Part shown: one piece after another, positions 26,249-35,409 of the stretch
Layout of the letters: each line of letters opens with the position of its first letter
How positions within the stretch are numbered: position 1 is the stretch's first letter
NCBI RefSeq assembly: GCF_004745635.1
Contig: NZ_SRLB01000006.1
Span: forward strand, 310,001-374,000
Source: Methylobacterium nonmethylotrophicum
GTDB taxonomy: Bacteria > Pseudomonadota > Alphaproteobacteria > Rhizobiales > Beijerinckiaceae
Direction of reading: 5' to 3'
Length of the DNA stretch: 64,000 nucleotides
Program-made: the position numbers and the translations under genes
Notes under the pieces: model-generated
Told to the model about the DNA's origin: nothing
The model's input: only the letters and a program-made list of their open reading frames with translations
Database searches by the model: none

Positions 26249-27187
26249 ATGTCCCACCGCATCGTCTTCCTCGACCGCGAAACTTTGGACGCCACCTTGC
26301 GGCGCCCGGATTTCCCGCACGATTACGTCGAGCACCCGGTGACGGCGCCGGGCGAGATCGTCGCGCGGCTCCAGGGCGCCGACATCGCGATCATCAACAA
26401 GGTGCCGATGCGGGAAGACACCCTGGCGCAGCTGCCGGACCTCAAGCTGATCGCGGTCGCGGCGACCGGCACCGACGTGGTCGACAAGGCGGCGGCCAAG
26501 GCGCGCGGCATCACGGTCGTCAACGTCCGCAACTACGCCTTCAACACCGTGCCGGAGCACGTGATCGGGCTGATCTTCGCGTTGCGCCGGGCGATCGTTC
26601 CCTATGCCAACTCGGTCCGGCGCGGCGACTGGGGGCGGGCTCGGCATTTCTGCTACTTCGACTACCCGATCCGGGACGTCGCCGGCTCGACCCTCGGCAT
26701 CGTCGGCTACGGGGCGCTCGGCAAGTCGATCGGCCAGCGGGCCGAGGCGCTCGGCATGCGGGTGCTGGCCTACGACGTGATGCCCCAGCCCGGCCTCGTC
26801 GACCTCGACACGATCATCCGCGAGAGCGACGTCATCACCCTTCATGCGCCTCTGACCCCGGAGACCCGCAACATGATCGGGCGGGACGAGCTGTCCCGGA
26901 TGAAGCGCGACGCGATCCTCATCAACACCGCCCGCGGCGGCCTCGTGGACGAGGCGGCGCTCGCCGAGGCCCTGACCGCGGGCACGATCGGAGGCGCGGG
27001 CTTCGACGTTCTCACCAGCGAGCCGCCGCGGGACGACAACCCGCTGCTCGCCCTCGACCTGCCGAACCTGATCATCACCCCCCACGTCGCCTGGGCGAGC
27101 AGGCAGGCCATGCAGATCCTGGCCGACCAGCTCGTCGACAACATCGAGGCCTTCGTGGCCGGCCGGCCGCAGAACGTGGTGGAGTAG
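26249..27187 (+). CDS. hprA: Hydroxypyruvate reductase (glycerate dehydrogenase)
   Basis: 312 aa. D-isomer-specific 2-hydroxyacid dehydrogenase: Rossmann motif GIVGYGALGKSIGQRAEALG near residue 150, catalytic Arg in LINTARGGLVDEAAL, Glu in FDVLTSEPPRDDN, and His in LIITPHVAWAS. Reduces hydroxypyruvate to D-glycerate with NADH. It takes the product of Sga, encoded directly upstream. A GGAG lies about 8 bases before the ATG. Confidence 0.97.
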   Translation: MSHRIVFLDRETLDATLRRPDFPHDYVEHPVTAPGEIVARLQGADIAIINKVPMREDTLAQLPDLKLIAVAATGTDVVDKAAAKARGITVVNVRNYAFNTVPEHVIGLIFALRRAIVPYANSVRRGDWGRARHFCYFDYPIRDVAGSTLGIVGYGALGKSIGQRAEALGMRVLAYDVMPQPGLVDLDTIIRESDVITLHAPLTPETRNMIGRDELSRMKRDAILINTARGGLVDEAALAEALTAGTIGGAGFDVLTSEPPRDDNPLLALDLPNLIITPHVAWASRQAMQILADQLVDNIEAFVAGRPQNVVE

Positions 27188-27270
27188 GACGGGCGGGAGA
27201 GCTAACCCGCTTCCGATCCGCAAGAATGGATGCCCCGCGCGGGCGTGACGGCCCCGCGGCGGAAAGGATG

Positions 27271-28134
27271 ATGATGAAGAAACTCCTGTTCCAGTTCGAC
27301 ACCGACCCGATGCCGAGCGTGTTCGACGTGGTGGTGGGTTATGACGGCGGCGCCGACGTGATCACCGGCTACCCGAACGTCACGCCCGACAACGTCGGGG
27401 CGCTCGTCGACGGCACGATCTACACCCGCGGCGGCGCGGAGAAGAAGTCGACCGCGATCTTCGTCGGCGGCGGCAGCATGGCGGCCGGCGAGGCGGTGTT
27501 CAAGGCGGTGCGCAAGCGCTTCTTCGGCCCGTTCCGCGTCTCGTGCATGCTCGATTCCAACGGCTCGAACACCACCGCGGCGGCGGGCGTCGCCCTCGTC
27601 GCCAAGGCGGCGGGCTCGCTCGAGGGCAAGCGCGCCCTGGTGCTCGCCGGCACCGGCCCGGTCGGCATGCGCTCGGCGGCCCTGCTCGCGAAGGAGGGCG
27701 CCAGCGTGACCCTCGCCGGCCGCCAGCTCGGCAAGGCGCAGGAAGCCGCAAAAGCCATCGAGGCCCGCTTCAAGGTCGCGATCCGGGCGATCGAGACCCC
27801 GGACGCCGAATCCCGCGGCGCGGCCCTGGCCGAGGCCGAGGTCGCCTTCGCGGCCGGCGCCATCGGGCTCGAACTCGCCTCCGAGGCGCAGTGGACCGGT
27901 GCGCACGCGTTGCGCTTCATCGCCGACTACAACGCCCAGCCGCCGCTCGGCTTTGCCGGCATCGAGGCCACCGACAAGGGCAAGGAGCGCCATGGCCGGA
28001 CCGTGTTCGGGGCGCTCGGCATCGGCGGGCTGAAGCTCAAGCTGCACCGGGCCTGCATCGCGAAACTGTTCGAGAGCACCGAGCTGGTCCTCGACGCGGA
28101 AGAGATCTACGCGCTCGCGAAAGAGATGGCGTGA
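27271..28134 (+). CDS. mtdA: NADP-dependent methylene-H4F/H4MPT dehydrogenase MtdA
   Basis: 287 aa. Near-identical landmarks to M. extorquens MtdA: KKLLFQFDTDPMPSVFDVVV, GYDGGADVITGYPNVTPDNV, SCMLDSNGSNTTAAAGVALV, ALVLAGTGPVGMRSAALLA (NADP-binding) and the C-terminus LDAEEIYALAKEMA. Oxidises methylene- to methenyl-tetrahydrofolate (or -methanopterin) with NADP. Three ATGs in a row (27268, 27271, 27274) follow the SD GGAAAGG; 27271 matches the family length best. The stop overlaps the fchA start (ATGA). Confidence 0.97.
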   Translation: MMKKLLFQFDTDPMPSVFDVVVGYDGGADVITGYPNVTPDNVGALVDGTIYTRGGAEKKSTAIFVGGGSMAAGEAVFKAVRKRFFGPFRVSCMLDSNGSNTTAAAGVALVAKAAGSLEGKRALVLAGTGPVGMRSAALLAKEGASVTLAGRQLGKAQEAAKAIEARFKVAIRAIETPDAESRGAALAEAEVAFAAGAIGLELASEAQWTGAHALRFIADYNAQPPLGFAGIEATDKGKERHGRTVFGALGIGGLKLKLHRACIAKLFESTELVLDAEEIYALAKEMA

Positions 28135-28772
28135 TGGCGCAAGATTCTGCTTCCGAGGACACGATCCCGGGCTTCCTCGACGCGCTGGCGAGCGAACGGC
28201 CGACCCCCGGCGGGGGCGGCGCGGCGGCGATCTCCGGCGCCATGGGGGCGGCCCTGGTCTCGATGGTCTGCAACCTCACCATCGGCAAGAAGAAGTACGC
28301 CGAGGTCGAGGCCGAGATGATCGCGACCCGCGACCGCGCGGAGACCTTGCGGGCCCGGCTCACCGGCATGATCGCCGAGGACGTGACCGCGTTCGACGCG
28401 GTGATGGGCGCCTACGGGTTGCCGAAGGCGAGCGACGACGAGAAGGCGGCCCGCGCGGCCGCCATCCAGGACGCCCTGCGGCTCGCCACCGACGTGCCGC
28501 TCGCCTGCGCCCAGGCCTGCCGGGCGGTGATCGACCTCTGCGAGGGGGTGGCCGAGCGCGGCAACCCCAACGTGGTGAGCGATGCCGGCGTCGCGGTGCT
28601 GGCGGCCCAGGCCGGCCTGCGCAGCGCGGCGCTCAACGTCTACGTGAACGCCAAGGCGATCGAGGACCGGGGCTTCGCGGAAGAGCGCCTCGCCGATCTC
28701 GCCCGGGCCCTCGACGGCGCCGACGCCCTGACCGAGCGGGTCTATGGCCTGGTGAAGTCGAAGCTGACCTAA
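28134..28772 (+). CDS. fchA: Methenyltetrahydrofolate cyclohydrolase FchA
   Basis: 212 aa. FTCD_C-type cyclodeaminase/cyclohydrolase fold: [80 protein letters not shown]. Interconverts 5,10-methenyl-H4F and 10-formyl-H4F, next to the MtdA reaction. Start ATG overlaps the mtdA stop by one base, so translation is coupled. A short hairpin (28783-28806) follows the stop. Confidence 0.96.
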   Translation: MAQDSASEDTIPGFLDALASERPTPGGGGAAAISGAMGAALVSMVCNLTIGKKKYAEVEAEMIATRDRAETLRARLTGMIAEDVTAFDAVMGAYGLPKASDDEKAARAAAIQDALRLATDVPLACAQACRAVIDLCEGVAERGNPNVVSDAGVAVLAAQAGLRSAALNVYVNAKAIEDRGFAEERLADLARALDGADALTERVYGLVKSKLT

Positions 28773-28782
28773 GTGTCATAAA

Positions 28783-28806
28783 TCGCCCGGTCGGCCGATC
28801 GGGCGA
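28783..28806 (+). terminator. Hairpin between fchA and mtkA
   Basis: TCGCCCG (28783-28789) pairs with CGGGCGA (28800-28806); the loop contains the self-complementary TCGGCCGA. It starts 10 bases after the fchA stop. Partial terminator or processing site. Confidence 0.45.
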
Positions 28807-28905
28807 GACGGTCATCGCAACAACGCACCGAGCTTTTCAGCCGGGCGCGAGGAGGTCCCTCGCGCCCGGAACGGGAGGCCTTTGCCCGAACGACAGGAGG
28901 ACGCC

Positions 28906-30075
28906 ATGGACGTGCACGAGTACCAGGCCAAGGAACTGCTCGCGAGCTTCGGCGTGCCGATCCCGAAGGGCGCCGTGGCCTTCAGCCCCGACCAGGCGGT
29001 CTACGCCGCCACCGAGCTGGGCGGCGGGCACTGGGCGGTGAAGGCGCAGATCCATGCCGGCGCCCGCGGCAAGGCCGGCGGCATCCGGCTGTGCCGGACC
29101 ACCCACGAGGTCCGGGACGCTGCCAAGGACCTGCTCGGCCGGCGCCTCGTCACGCACCAGACCGGCCCGGAGGGCAAGCCGGTGCAGCGGGTCTATGTCG
29201 AGACCGCCGATCCGTTCGAGCGCGAGCTCTATCTCGGCATCGTCCTCGACCGGAAGGTCGAGCGGGTGCGCGTCGTCGCCTCGAAGGCCGGCGGCATGGA
29301 CATCGAGGAGATTGCCGCGACCGATCCCGACGCGCTGCTGCAGGTGGTGGTCGAGCCGGCGGTCGGCTTGCAGCCCTTCGAGGCGCGCGAGCTCGCCTTC
29401 CAGCTCGGCCTGTCGCCCAAGCAGGTCGGCGCCGCCGTGAAGACGATCCTGAGCGCCTACCGGGCGTTCCGTGATTGCGACGCCACGATGCTGGAGATCA
29501 ACCCGCTCGTCGTGACCCGGGACGACCGGGTCCTGGCGTTGGATGCCAAGATGTCGTTCGACGACAACGCGCTCTTCCGGCGCCGCACGATTGCCGACAT
29601 GCACGACCCCTCGCAGAGCGACCCGCGCGAGGCCCAGGCCGCCGAGCACAACCTGAACTACATCGGCCTCGAGGGCGAGATCGGCTGCATCGTCAACGGC
29701 GCCGGCCTCGCCATGGCGACCATGGACATGATCAAGCACGCGGGCGGCGAGCCGGCGAACTTCCTCGACGTCGGCGGCGGCGCCTCGCCCCAGCGCGTCG
29801 CGACGGCCTTCCGCCTCGTCCTCTCCGACCCGAACGTGAAGGCGATCCTCGTCAACATCTTCGCGGGCATCAACCGCTGCGACTGGATCGCCGAGGGCGT
29901 CGTCCAGGCGGCCCGGGAGGTGCGGCTCGGCGTGCCCCTCGTGGTCCGGCTGGCCGGCACCAACGTCGAGGCCGGCAAGGCGATCCTGGAGAAGAGCGGC
30001 CTCGACCTCATCACCGCCGACACCCTGACCGAGGCGGCCGAGAAGGCCGTCGCGGCCGTCCGCACCACCCATTGA
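28906..30075 (+). CDS. mtkA: Malate--CoA ligase (malate thiokinase) beta subunit MtkA
   Basis: 389 aa from the ATG at 28906 ([20 protein letters not shown]), preceded by AGGAGGA. ATP-grasp succinyl-CoA-synthetase beta-type: [70 protein letters not shown]. With MtkB it activates malate to malyl-CoA with ATP. The cluster context with ppc and mclA separates it from SucC. Confidence 0.97.
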   Translation: MDVHEYQAKELLASFGVPIPKGAVAFSPDQAVYAATELGGGHWAVKAQIHAGARGKAGGIRLCRTTHEVRDAAKDLLGRRLVTHQTGPEGKPVQRVYVETADPFERELYLGIVLDRKVERVRVVASKAGGMDIEEIAATDPDALLQVVVEPAVGLQPFEARELAFQLGLSPKQVGAAVKTILSAYRAFRDCDATMLEINPLVVTRDDRVLALDAKMSFDDNALFRRRTIADMHDPSQSDPREAQAAEHNLNYIGLEGEIGCIVNGAGLAMATMDMIKHAGGEPANFLDVGGGASPQRVATAFRLVLSDPNVKAILVNIFAGINRCDWIAEGVVQAAREVRLGVPLVVRLAGTNVEAGKAILEKSGLDLITADTLTEAAEKAVAAVRTTH

Positions 30076-30087
30076 GGAGGACGCCCG

Positions 30088-30987
30088 ATGAGCATCCTGA
30101 TCGACGAGACGACCCGGATCCTGGTCCAGGGCATCACCGGGGACAAGGGCAGCTTCCACGCCCGCGAGATGATCGAGTACGGCAGCAAAGTCGTGGCCGG
30201 CGTCACCCCCGGCAAGGGCGGGCGCACCGAGCACGGCGTGCCGGTCTTCGACACGGTCCGCCAGGCGGTGCGCGAGACGGGGGCGGAGGCCAGCATCACC
30301 TTCGTGGCCCCGCCCTTCGCGGCGGACGCCATCATGGAGGCGGCGGATGCCGGCATCCGGCTGATCTGCTCGATCACCGACGGCATCCCGGCCCAGGACA
30401 TGATGCGGGTCAAGCGCTACCTGCGGCGCTACCCGAGGGAGCGCCGCCCGATGGTGGTCGGGCCGAACTGCGCCGGCATCATCTCGCCCGGCAAGGCGAT
30501 GCTCGGCATCATGCCGGGCCACATCTACCTGAAGGGCAATGTCGGGGTGATTTCCCGCTCCGGGACGCTCGGCTACGAGGCCGCCGCCCAGATGAAGGCG
30601 GTGGGCCTCGGCATCTCGACCTCGGTCGGCATCGGCGGCGACCCGATCAACGGCTCGTCCTTCCTCGACCACCTCGCCCTGTTCGAGGAGGACCCGGACA
30701 CCGCCGCGGTGCTGATGATCGGCGAGATCGGCGGCCCCCAGGAGGCCGAGGCCTCGGCCTGGATCCGGGAGAACATGAGAAAGCCCGTGGTCGGCTTCGT
30801 GGCCGGGCTCACCGCCCCGAAGGGCCGCAAGATGGGGCACGCCGGCGCGATCATCTCGGCCGCCGGCGACAGCGCCGCCGAGAAGGCCGAGATCATGCGC
30901 TCCTACGGCCTCACCGTCGCGCCGAGCCCGGGCGCCTTCGGCACCACCATGGCGAAGGTGATGGCGGGGCGCCGGAAGGCGGCGTGA
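30088..30987 (+). CDS. mtkB: Malate--CoA ligase (malate thiokinase) alpha subunit MtkB
   Basis: 299 aa. SucD-type: Rossmann CoA-binding region ILVQGITGDKGSFHAREMIE, MVVGPNCAGIISPGKAM, and the phosphorylated His251 in KMGHAGAIISAAGDSAAEKA. Partner of MtkA, 12 bp upstream, with an SD (GAGGAGGA) inside the gap. A perfect 19-bp hairpin follows its stop by 15 bp. Confidence 0.97.
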   Translation: MSILIDETTRILVQGITGDKGSFHAREMIEYGSKVVAGVTPGKGGRTEHGVPVFDTVRQAVRETGAEASITFVAPPFAADAIMEAADAGIRLICSITDGIPAQDMMRVKRYLRRYPRERRPMVVGPNCAGIISPGKAMLGIMPGHIYLKGNVGVISRSGTLGYEAAAQMKAVGLGISTSVGIGGDPINGSSFLDHLALFEEDPDTAAVLMIGEIGGPQEAEASAWIRENMRKPVVGFVAGLTAPKGRKMGHAGAIISAAGDSAAEKAEIMRSYGLTVAPSPGAFGTTMAKVMAGRRKAA

Positions 30988-31002
30988 CAGGCAACCCGTG
31001 AA

Positions 31003-31044
31003 GCGCTGCCTCCCCTCTCCCACACGGGAGAGGGGAGGCAGCGC
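31003..31044. repeat. Perfect 19-bp palindrome between mtkB and ppc
   Basis: GCGCTGCCTCCCCTCTCCC (31003-31021) and GGGAGAGGGGAGGCAGCGC (31026-31044) form a perfect 19-bp stem with an ACAC loop. It ends 43 bp before the ppc ATG. The CTCTCCC core recurs in the ppc-mclA gap. Confidence 0.85.
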
Positions 31045-31087
31045 ATACCCCCAAAGACCCTCCCTCGCCCCAACCGGGGAGACCCCG

Positions 31088-33829
31088 ATGACCCACATCC
31101 CGACCCCCGACACGCCCTTCGTCCCGCCGGTGATCACCGGCACCGACGACCGGGCTGCCCTCGACGTGCTCTTCCGCTCCTTGGTCGATGTCTGCCGGCG
31201 CCACCAGCCGGAGCTGGAGGCGGTGCTGCAAGGGCAGGCGGACCTTGCCGGGATGTCGCCGGAGCTGACCGCGCGGGCGCTGCAGGTCCAGGGCATCTGG
31301 TTCCAGCTGATCGCCATCGCCGAGCAGAACACCGCCATGCGCCGGCGCCGCCACGTCGAGCGCACGGAGGGGCGCGACCACCTGAAGAACTCCTTCAGCG
31401 CGGTCCTCGCCCGGGCCGCCGCGCGGGGCGTGCCGCCCGAGACGGTGCACCAGCTCCTCGGGTCGCTGCGGGTGCGCCCGACCCTGACGGCGCATCCGAC
31501 CGAGGCCAAGCGCGTCACGGTGCTGGAGAAGTTCCGGCGCATCTACCTGATCCTGAAGGAGCTGGAGATGCCGCGCTGGACCGAGCGCGAGCGCCACGCC
31601 CTGATGGACGACCTGCGCGACCAGATCGAGCTGGTCTGGATGACCGGCGAACTGCATCTCGAGAAGCCGACCGTCGATCGGGAGGTGGCCTGGGGGCTGC
31701 ACTTCTTCGACGAGACGCTGTTCGAGATGCTGCCCGAGACCCTGGTCTCGCTCGAGGAGGCTCTGCGCAGCGCCTATCCGGGGGCCCGGACCGCCGAGGT
31801 GCCGGCCTTCTTCCAGTTCGGCTCCTGGATCGGCGGCGACCGCGACGGCAATCCCTTCGTCACCGCCGAGGTCACCCGGCGCACGCTGCGGCGCAACGCG
31901 CTCGCGAGCCTTCGGCGCTACCGCGACGGCCTCACCGGCCTCGGCCGCACCCTGTCGATCAGCGAGCGCGCCCTGCCGGTGCCGGACGAGTTCCGGGCCG
32001 CCCTCGCCCGCCAGCTCGCCCTTCAGCCGGACGGCGATGCCATCGCGCGGCGCAACCCGGGCGAGCCCTACCGGCAGTTCCTGACCTGCCTGCGGCGGCG
32101 CCTCGACGCGACGATCGCCGGGCTCGCGGAGGAGCCTGCCGGGGATGCGGCGTGCCCGGGCTACGCCGATGCCGACGACCTGATCGAGGACCTGCGCAGC
32201 CTGGAGCGCGGCCTCGCCGAGGCCGGGTGCCCGCCGCTCGCCGGGAACATGGTGCGGCCGGTGCGCCGGATGGTCGAGATCTTCCGCTTCTCGACCGTGC
32301 GGCTCGACATCCGCGAGAACACCACCCGCACCACCCGGGCGCTCCAGGCCCTTTGGCGCCGCGAGCAGGGGGGAGAGCCGCCGGACGTCGACGCCCCGGC
32401 CTGGACGGACTGGCTGGAGACCGAGCTCGCCCGTCCGCTCGACGGCCTGCCCGACCTCGCGGACCTGCCGGAGGAGGCGCAGGAGACGCTTCGAACGTTC
32501 CGGCTGGTGGCGGAGATGCGCGGCAGCCTCGACCGCGAGGCCTTCGGGGCCTTCGTGCTGTCGATGACCCATTCGGTGCCCGACATCCTGGGCATCTACC
32601 TCCTGGCGAAGACGGCCGGGGTCTTCCTCGACGCGGCCGGCGTCGAGGTCTGCCCGCTGCCGATCGTGCCGCTGTTCGAGACCATCGACGACCTGCGCGC
32701 CGCGCCCGCGATCATGCGGGCGCTGCTGCGGATCCCGGTGGTGCGCCGCTCCGCCCGCCGCCAGGGCGGGGTGCAGGAGGTGATGATCGGCTACTCGGAT
32801 TCGAACAAGGACGGCGGCTTCGTCGCGGCGAACTGGGAGCTGGCGAAGGCGCAGCGTCTTCTGACCCAGGTCGGCGAGGAGGCCGGGATCGGCATCGCGT
32901 TCTTCCACGGCCGCGGCGGCTCGGTCAGCCGGGGCGGGGCGCCCACCGCCCGGGCCATCGCCGCCCAGCCGCCGGGCTCGATCCGGGGCCGCTTCCGCAC
33001 CACCGAGCAGGGCGAGGTGGTGTCGTTCAAGTACGCCAACCGGGGCACCGCCGCCTACCAGATGGAGCTCCTCGCCTCGGCGGTGCTCGACCACGCCCTC
33101 GACGACGATGCTCCGGCGGCGAACCCCGAAATCGACGACGTGATGGAGGCGCTCTCCGGTGCCTCGCGGGCGGCCTATGCCCGGCTCCTCACGCACCCGG
33201 ACCTCGTGACCTATTTCGGCGCCGCGAGCCCGCTCGACGAGATCGCGCTTCTCAACATCGGTTCGCGGCCGGCCCGCCGCTTCGGCGCCCGCAGCCTGGC
33301 CGACCTCCGGGCGATCCCTTGGGTGTTCGCCTGGAGCCAGAACCGGCACGGCATCACCGGCTGGTACGGGGTCGGCAGCGGCCTCCGGAGCCTCCTCGAC
33401 GTGCGGGGCGAGGCCGGCCGGGCATTGCTGCGCCGAATGTTCGCAGAGTCGCGCCTCTTTCGCCTGATCATGGACGAGGTGGAGAAGACCCTGCTCACCG
33501 TCGACCTCGACCTCGCCCGCGCCTTCGCGGCGCTCTGTCCCGACGAGGACGCGCGGGAGGCGATCTTCGGGATGATCGAGGCGGAGTACCGCCTGACCTG
33601 CGCGATGGCGCTGGAGGTCAGCGGCGCGCCGACCCTCGCCGAGCGCTTCCCGCTCTATCGCGGCCGGCTCACCGAGCGGCTGCCGGTGCTCAACCAGGTC
33701 AGCCGCGAGCAGGTCGACCTCCTGCGCCGCTTCAGGGCCGAGACCGACGAGGCCAGGCGCGAGACCCTGAAATCCGCCCTGCTCCTGTCGATCAACTGCG
33801 TCGCGACCGGGTTCGGGGCGACGGGGTGA
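31088..33829 (+). CDS. ppc: Phosphoenolpyruvate carboxylase
   Basis: 913 aa from the ATG at 31088 (MTHIPTPDTPFVPPVITGTD). Catalytic His136 in TLTAHPTEAKR, SWIGGDRDGNPFVTAEV, GYSDSNKDGGFVAANWELAK, and the mobile loop FFHGRGGSVSRGGAPTARAI; C-terminus FGATG. Adds bicarbonate to PEP to give oxaloacetate, the CO2-fixing step of the serine cycle. The 100-bp gap after mtkB holds a strong palindrome. A longer frame from 30998 would read through that palindrome and is rejected. Confidence 0.97.
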   Translation: MTHIPTPDTPFVPPVITGTDDRAALDVLFRSLVDVCRRHQPELEAVLQGQADLAGMSPELTARALQVQGIWFQLIAIAEQNTAMRRRRHVERTEGRDHLKNSFSAVLARAAARGVPPETVHQLLGSLRVRPTLTAHPTEAKRVTVLEKFRRIYLILKELEMPRWTERERHALMDDLRDQIELVWMTGELHLEKPTVDREVAWGLHFFDETLFEMLPETLVSLEEALRSAYPGARTAEVPAFFQFGSWIGGDRDGNPFVTAEVTRRTLRRNALASLRRYRDGLTGLGRTLSISERALPVPDEFRAALARQLALQPDGDAIARRNPGEPYRQFLTCLRRRLDATIAGLAEEPAGDAACPGYADADDLIEDLRSLERGLAEAGCPPLAGNMVRPVRRMVEIFRFSTVRLDIRENTTRTTRALQALWRREQGGEPPDVDAPAWTDWLETELARPLDGLPDLADLPEEAQETLRTFRLVAEMRGSLDREAFGAFVLSMTHSVPDILGIYLLAKTAGVFLDAAGVEVCPLPIVPLFETIDDLRAAPAIMRALLRIPVVRRSARRQGGVQEVMIGYSDSNKDGGFVAANWELAKAQRLLTQVGEEAGIGIAFFHGRGGSVSRGGAPTARAIAAQPPGSIRGRFRTTEQGEVVSFKYANRGTAAYQMELLASAVLDHALDDDAPAANPEIDDVMEALSGASRAAYARLLTHPDLVTYFGAASPLDEIALLNIGSRPARRFGARSLADLRAIPWVFAWSQNRHGITGWYGVGSGLRSLLDVRGEAGRALLRRMFAESRLFRLIMDEVEKTLLTVDLDLARAFAALCPDEDAREAIFGMIEAEYRLTCAMALEVSGAPTLAERFPLYRGRLTERLPVLNQVSREQVDLLRRFRAETDEARRETLKSALLLSINCVATGFGATG

Positions 33830-33865
33830 GGCGGCACCCGATCCGTTGCCGGATGAGGCGCCATC

Positions 33866-34075
33866 TTCTCCTCTCCCCGCGGGCGGGGAGAGGGCCGTGT
33901 TCCCGTCCAGGGAACGCGGCAAGCGGAGGCGAGGCCCGAGCGAGGGTGAGGGGGTGCTTCCGAAGGAGCCTCATCCGGAGACACCCCCTCACCTTCGCGG
34001 CGAACCTGCGGTTCGCAGCTCGCCGCATCTCCTGAACGGAGACGCAGCCCTCTCCCCGCCCGCGGGGAGAGGGGA
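33866..34075. repeat. Mosaic of palindromes between ppc and mclA
   Basis: In the 367-bp gene-free gap 33830-34196: CCTCTCCCCGC/GCGGGGAGAGG (33870-33880 / 33883-33893), GGTGAGGGGGTG/CACCCCCTCACC (33945-33956 / 33982-33993), and CCCTCTCCCCGC/GCGGGGAGAGGG (34048-34059 / 34062-34073). All three are perfect stems. Together they look like a dispersed mosaic intergenic repeat. Nothing else was seen in the gap. Confidence 0.75.
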
Positions 34076-34196
34076 AAACCCGCGCCTTTTCTTTTTCCGG
34101 ACACCTTCGCGCAGGCGAGGTGGAGAAATTCCGCCTTCTGCTACGCTGCCCAACCGTCCCTTGCGGAATGCCAGGCAACCACACCGAGGAACCCCG

Positions 34197-35171
34197 ATGA
34201 GCTTCACCCTCGTCCAGCAGGCCACGCCCCGCCTGCACCGCTCCGAGCTGGCGGTGCCGGGCTCGAACCCGACCTTCATGGAGAAGTCGGCGAAATCCGC
34301 CGCCGACGTGATCTTCCTCGACCTCGAGGACGCGGTCGCGCCCGACGACAAGGAGCAGGCGCGGAAAAACATCGTCCAGGCCCTCAACGAGATCGACTGG
34401 GGGACGAAGACGATGATGATCCGCATCAACGGGCTCGACACCCACTACATGTACCGCGACGTGATCGACATCGTGGAGGCCTGCCCGCGCCTCGACATGA
34501 TCCTGATCCCGAAGGTCGGCGTGCCGGCGGACGTCTACGCGATCGACGTGCTGGTGAGCCAGATCGAGCAGGCGAAGCGCCGCGAGAAGCGGATCGGCTT
34601 CGAGGTGCTGATCGAGACGGCGCTGGGCATGGCCAATGTCGAGGCGATCGCCCAGTCCTCGAAGCGGCTCGAGGCGATGTCGTTCGGCGTCGCCGACTAC
34701 GCGGCCTCGTTGCGCGCCCGCTCGACCGTGATCGGCGGCGTCAACCCGGATTATTCCGTCCTGACCGACAAGGACGAGGCGGGCGGGCGCCAGACCCATT
34801 GGCAGGATCCGTGGCTGTTTGCCCAGAACCGGATGCTTGTCGCCTGCCGGGCCTATGGCCTGCGCCCGATCGACGGGCCGTTCGGCGACTTCTCCGATCC
34901 GGACGGCTACCGCTCCGCGGCGCGCCGCTGCGCGGCGCTCGGCTTCGAGGGCAAGTGGGCGATCCACCCCTCGCAGATCGATCTCGCGAACGAGGTCTTC
35001 ACCCCGAGCGAGGCGGAGGTGACCAAGGCCCGGCGCATCCTCGCGGCGATGGAGGAGGCGGCCAAGGCCGGGCGCGGCGCCGTCTCGCTCGACGGGCGGC
35101 TCATCGACATCGCGTCGATCCGCATGGCCGAGGCGCTGATCGGCAAGGCCGACGCGATGGCGCGGGCCTGA
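34197..35171 (+). CDS. mclA: Malyl-CoA lyase
   Basis: 324 aa. HpcH/HpaI aldolase / CitE-like TIM barrel: FLDLEDAVAPDDKEQARKNI (metal- and CoA-binding), MMIRINGLDTHYMYRDVID, EVLIETALGMANVEAIAQSS, WAIHPSQIDLANEVFTPSEA. Cleaves malyl-CoA to acetyl-CoA and glyoxylate, closing the serine cycle. Last gene of the cluster; a hairpin at 35206 follows. The 367-bp gap from ppc could hold its own promoter. Confidence 0.97.
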   Translation: MSFTLVQQATPRLHRSELAVPGSNPTFMEKSAKSAADVIFLDLEDAVAPDDKEQARKNIVQALNEIDWGTKTMMIRINGLDTHYMYRDVIDIVEACPRLDMILIPKVGVPADVYAIDVLVSQIEQAKRREKRIGFEVLIETALGMANVEAIAQSSKRLEAMSFGVADYAASLRARSTVIGGVNPDYSVLTDKDEAGGRQTHWQDPWLFAQNRMLVACRAYGLRPIDGPFGDFSDPDGYRSAARRCAALGFEGKWAIHPSQIDLANEVFTPSEAEVTKARRILAAMEEAAKAGRGAVSLDGRLIDIASIRMAEALIGKADAMARA

Positions 35172-35205
35172 CGAGACCGTCGGAAGACCGGACCGGAACG
35201 ATGGC

Positions 35206-35226
35206 GGGACGGCGCGACGCCGTCCC
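35206..35226 (+). terminator. Hairpin terminator after mclA
   Basis: GGGACGGCG (35206-35214) pairs perfectly with CGCCGTCCC (35218-35226), loop CGA, 35 bp after the mclA stop. The probable end of the serine-cycle operon; no T-tract. Confidence 0.55.
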
Positions 35227-35409
35227 GGGCTCGCGAATGCCAGGCTTGCTCGCCGCGCAGAAACGACGCACGGGCCTCGCATACTGCAGAAACAGTCGAC
35301 TGTCATACGTCTGATGGATGCCGGTCCGCGCGGCCGTCCCCGAGGGTCCATCGATCTTGCCCTCGGGCTTGTCGCGGCCCGGCTCCGGACTTGTGGAAGC
35401 GCGCGACCG

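Noticed and set aside
28906..30987. mtkAB as succinyl-CoA synthetase sucCD
   Set aside because: Sequence landmarks and position between fchA and ppc-mclA match malate thiokinase.
30911..33922. 1003-codon minus-strand open frame opposite ppc
   Set aside because: Antisense to a full-length PEP carboxylase; sequence is His/Arg/Asp-rich with no motif.
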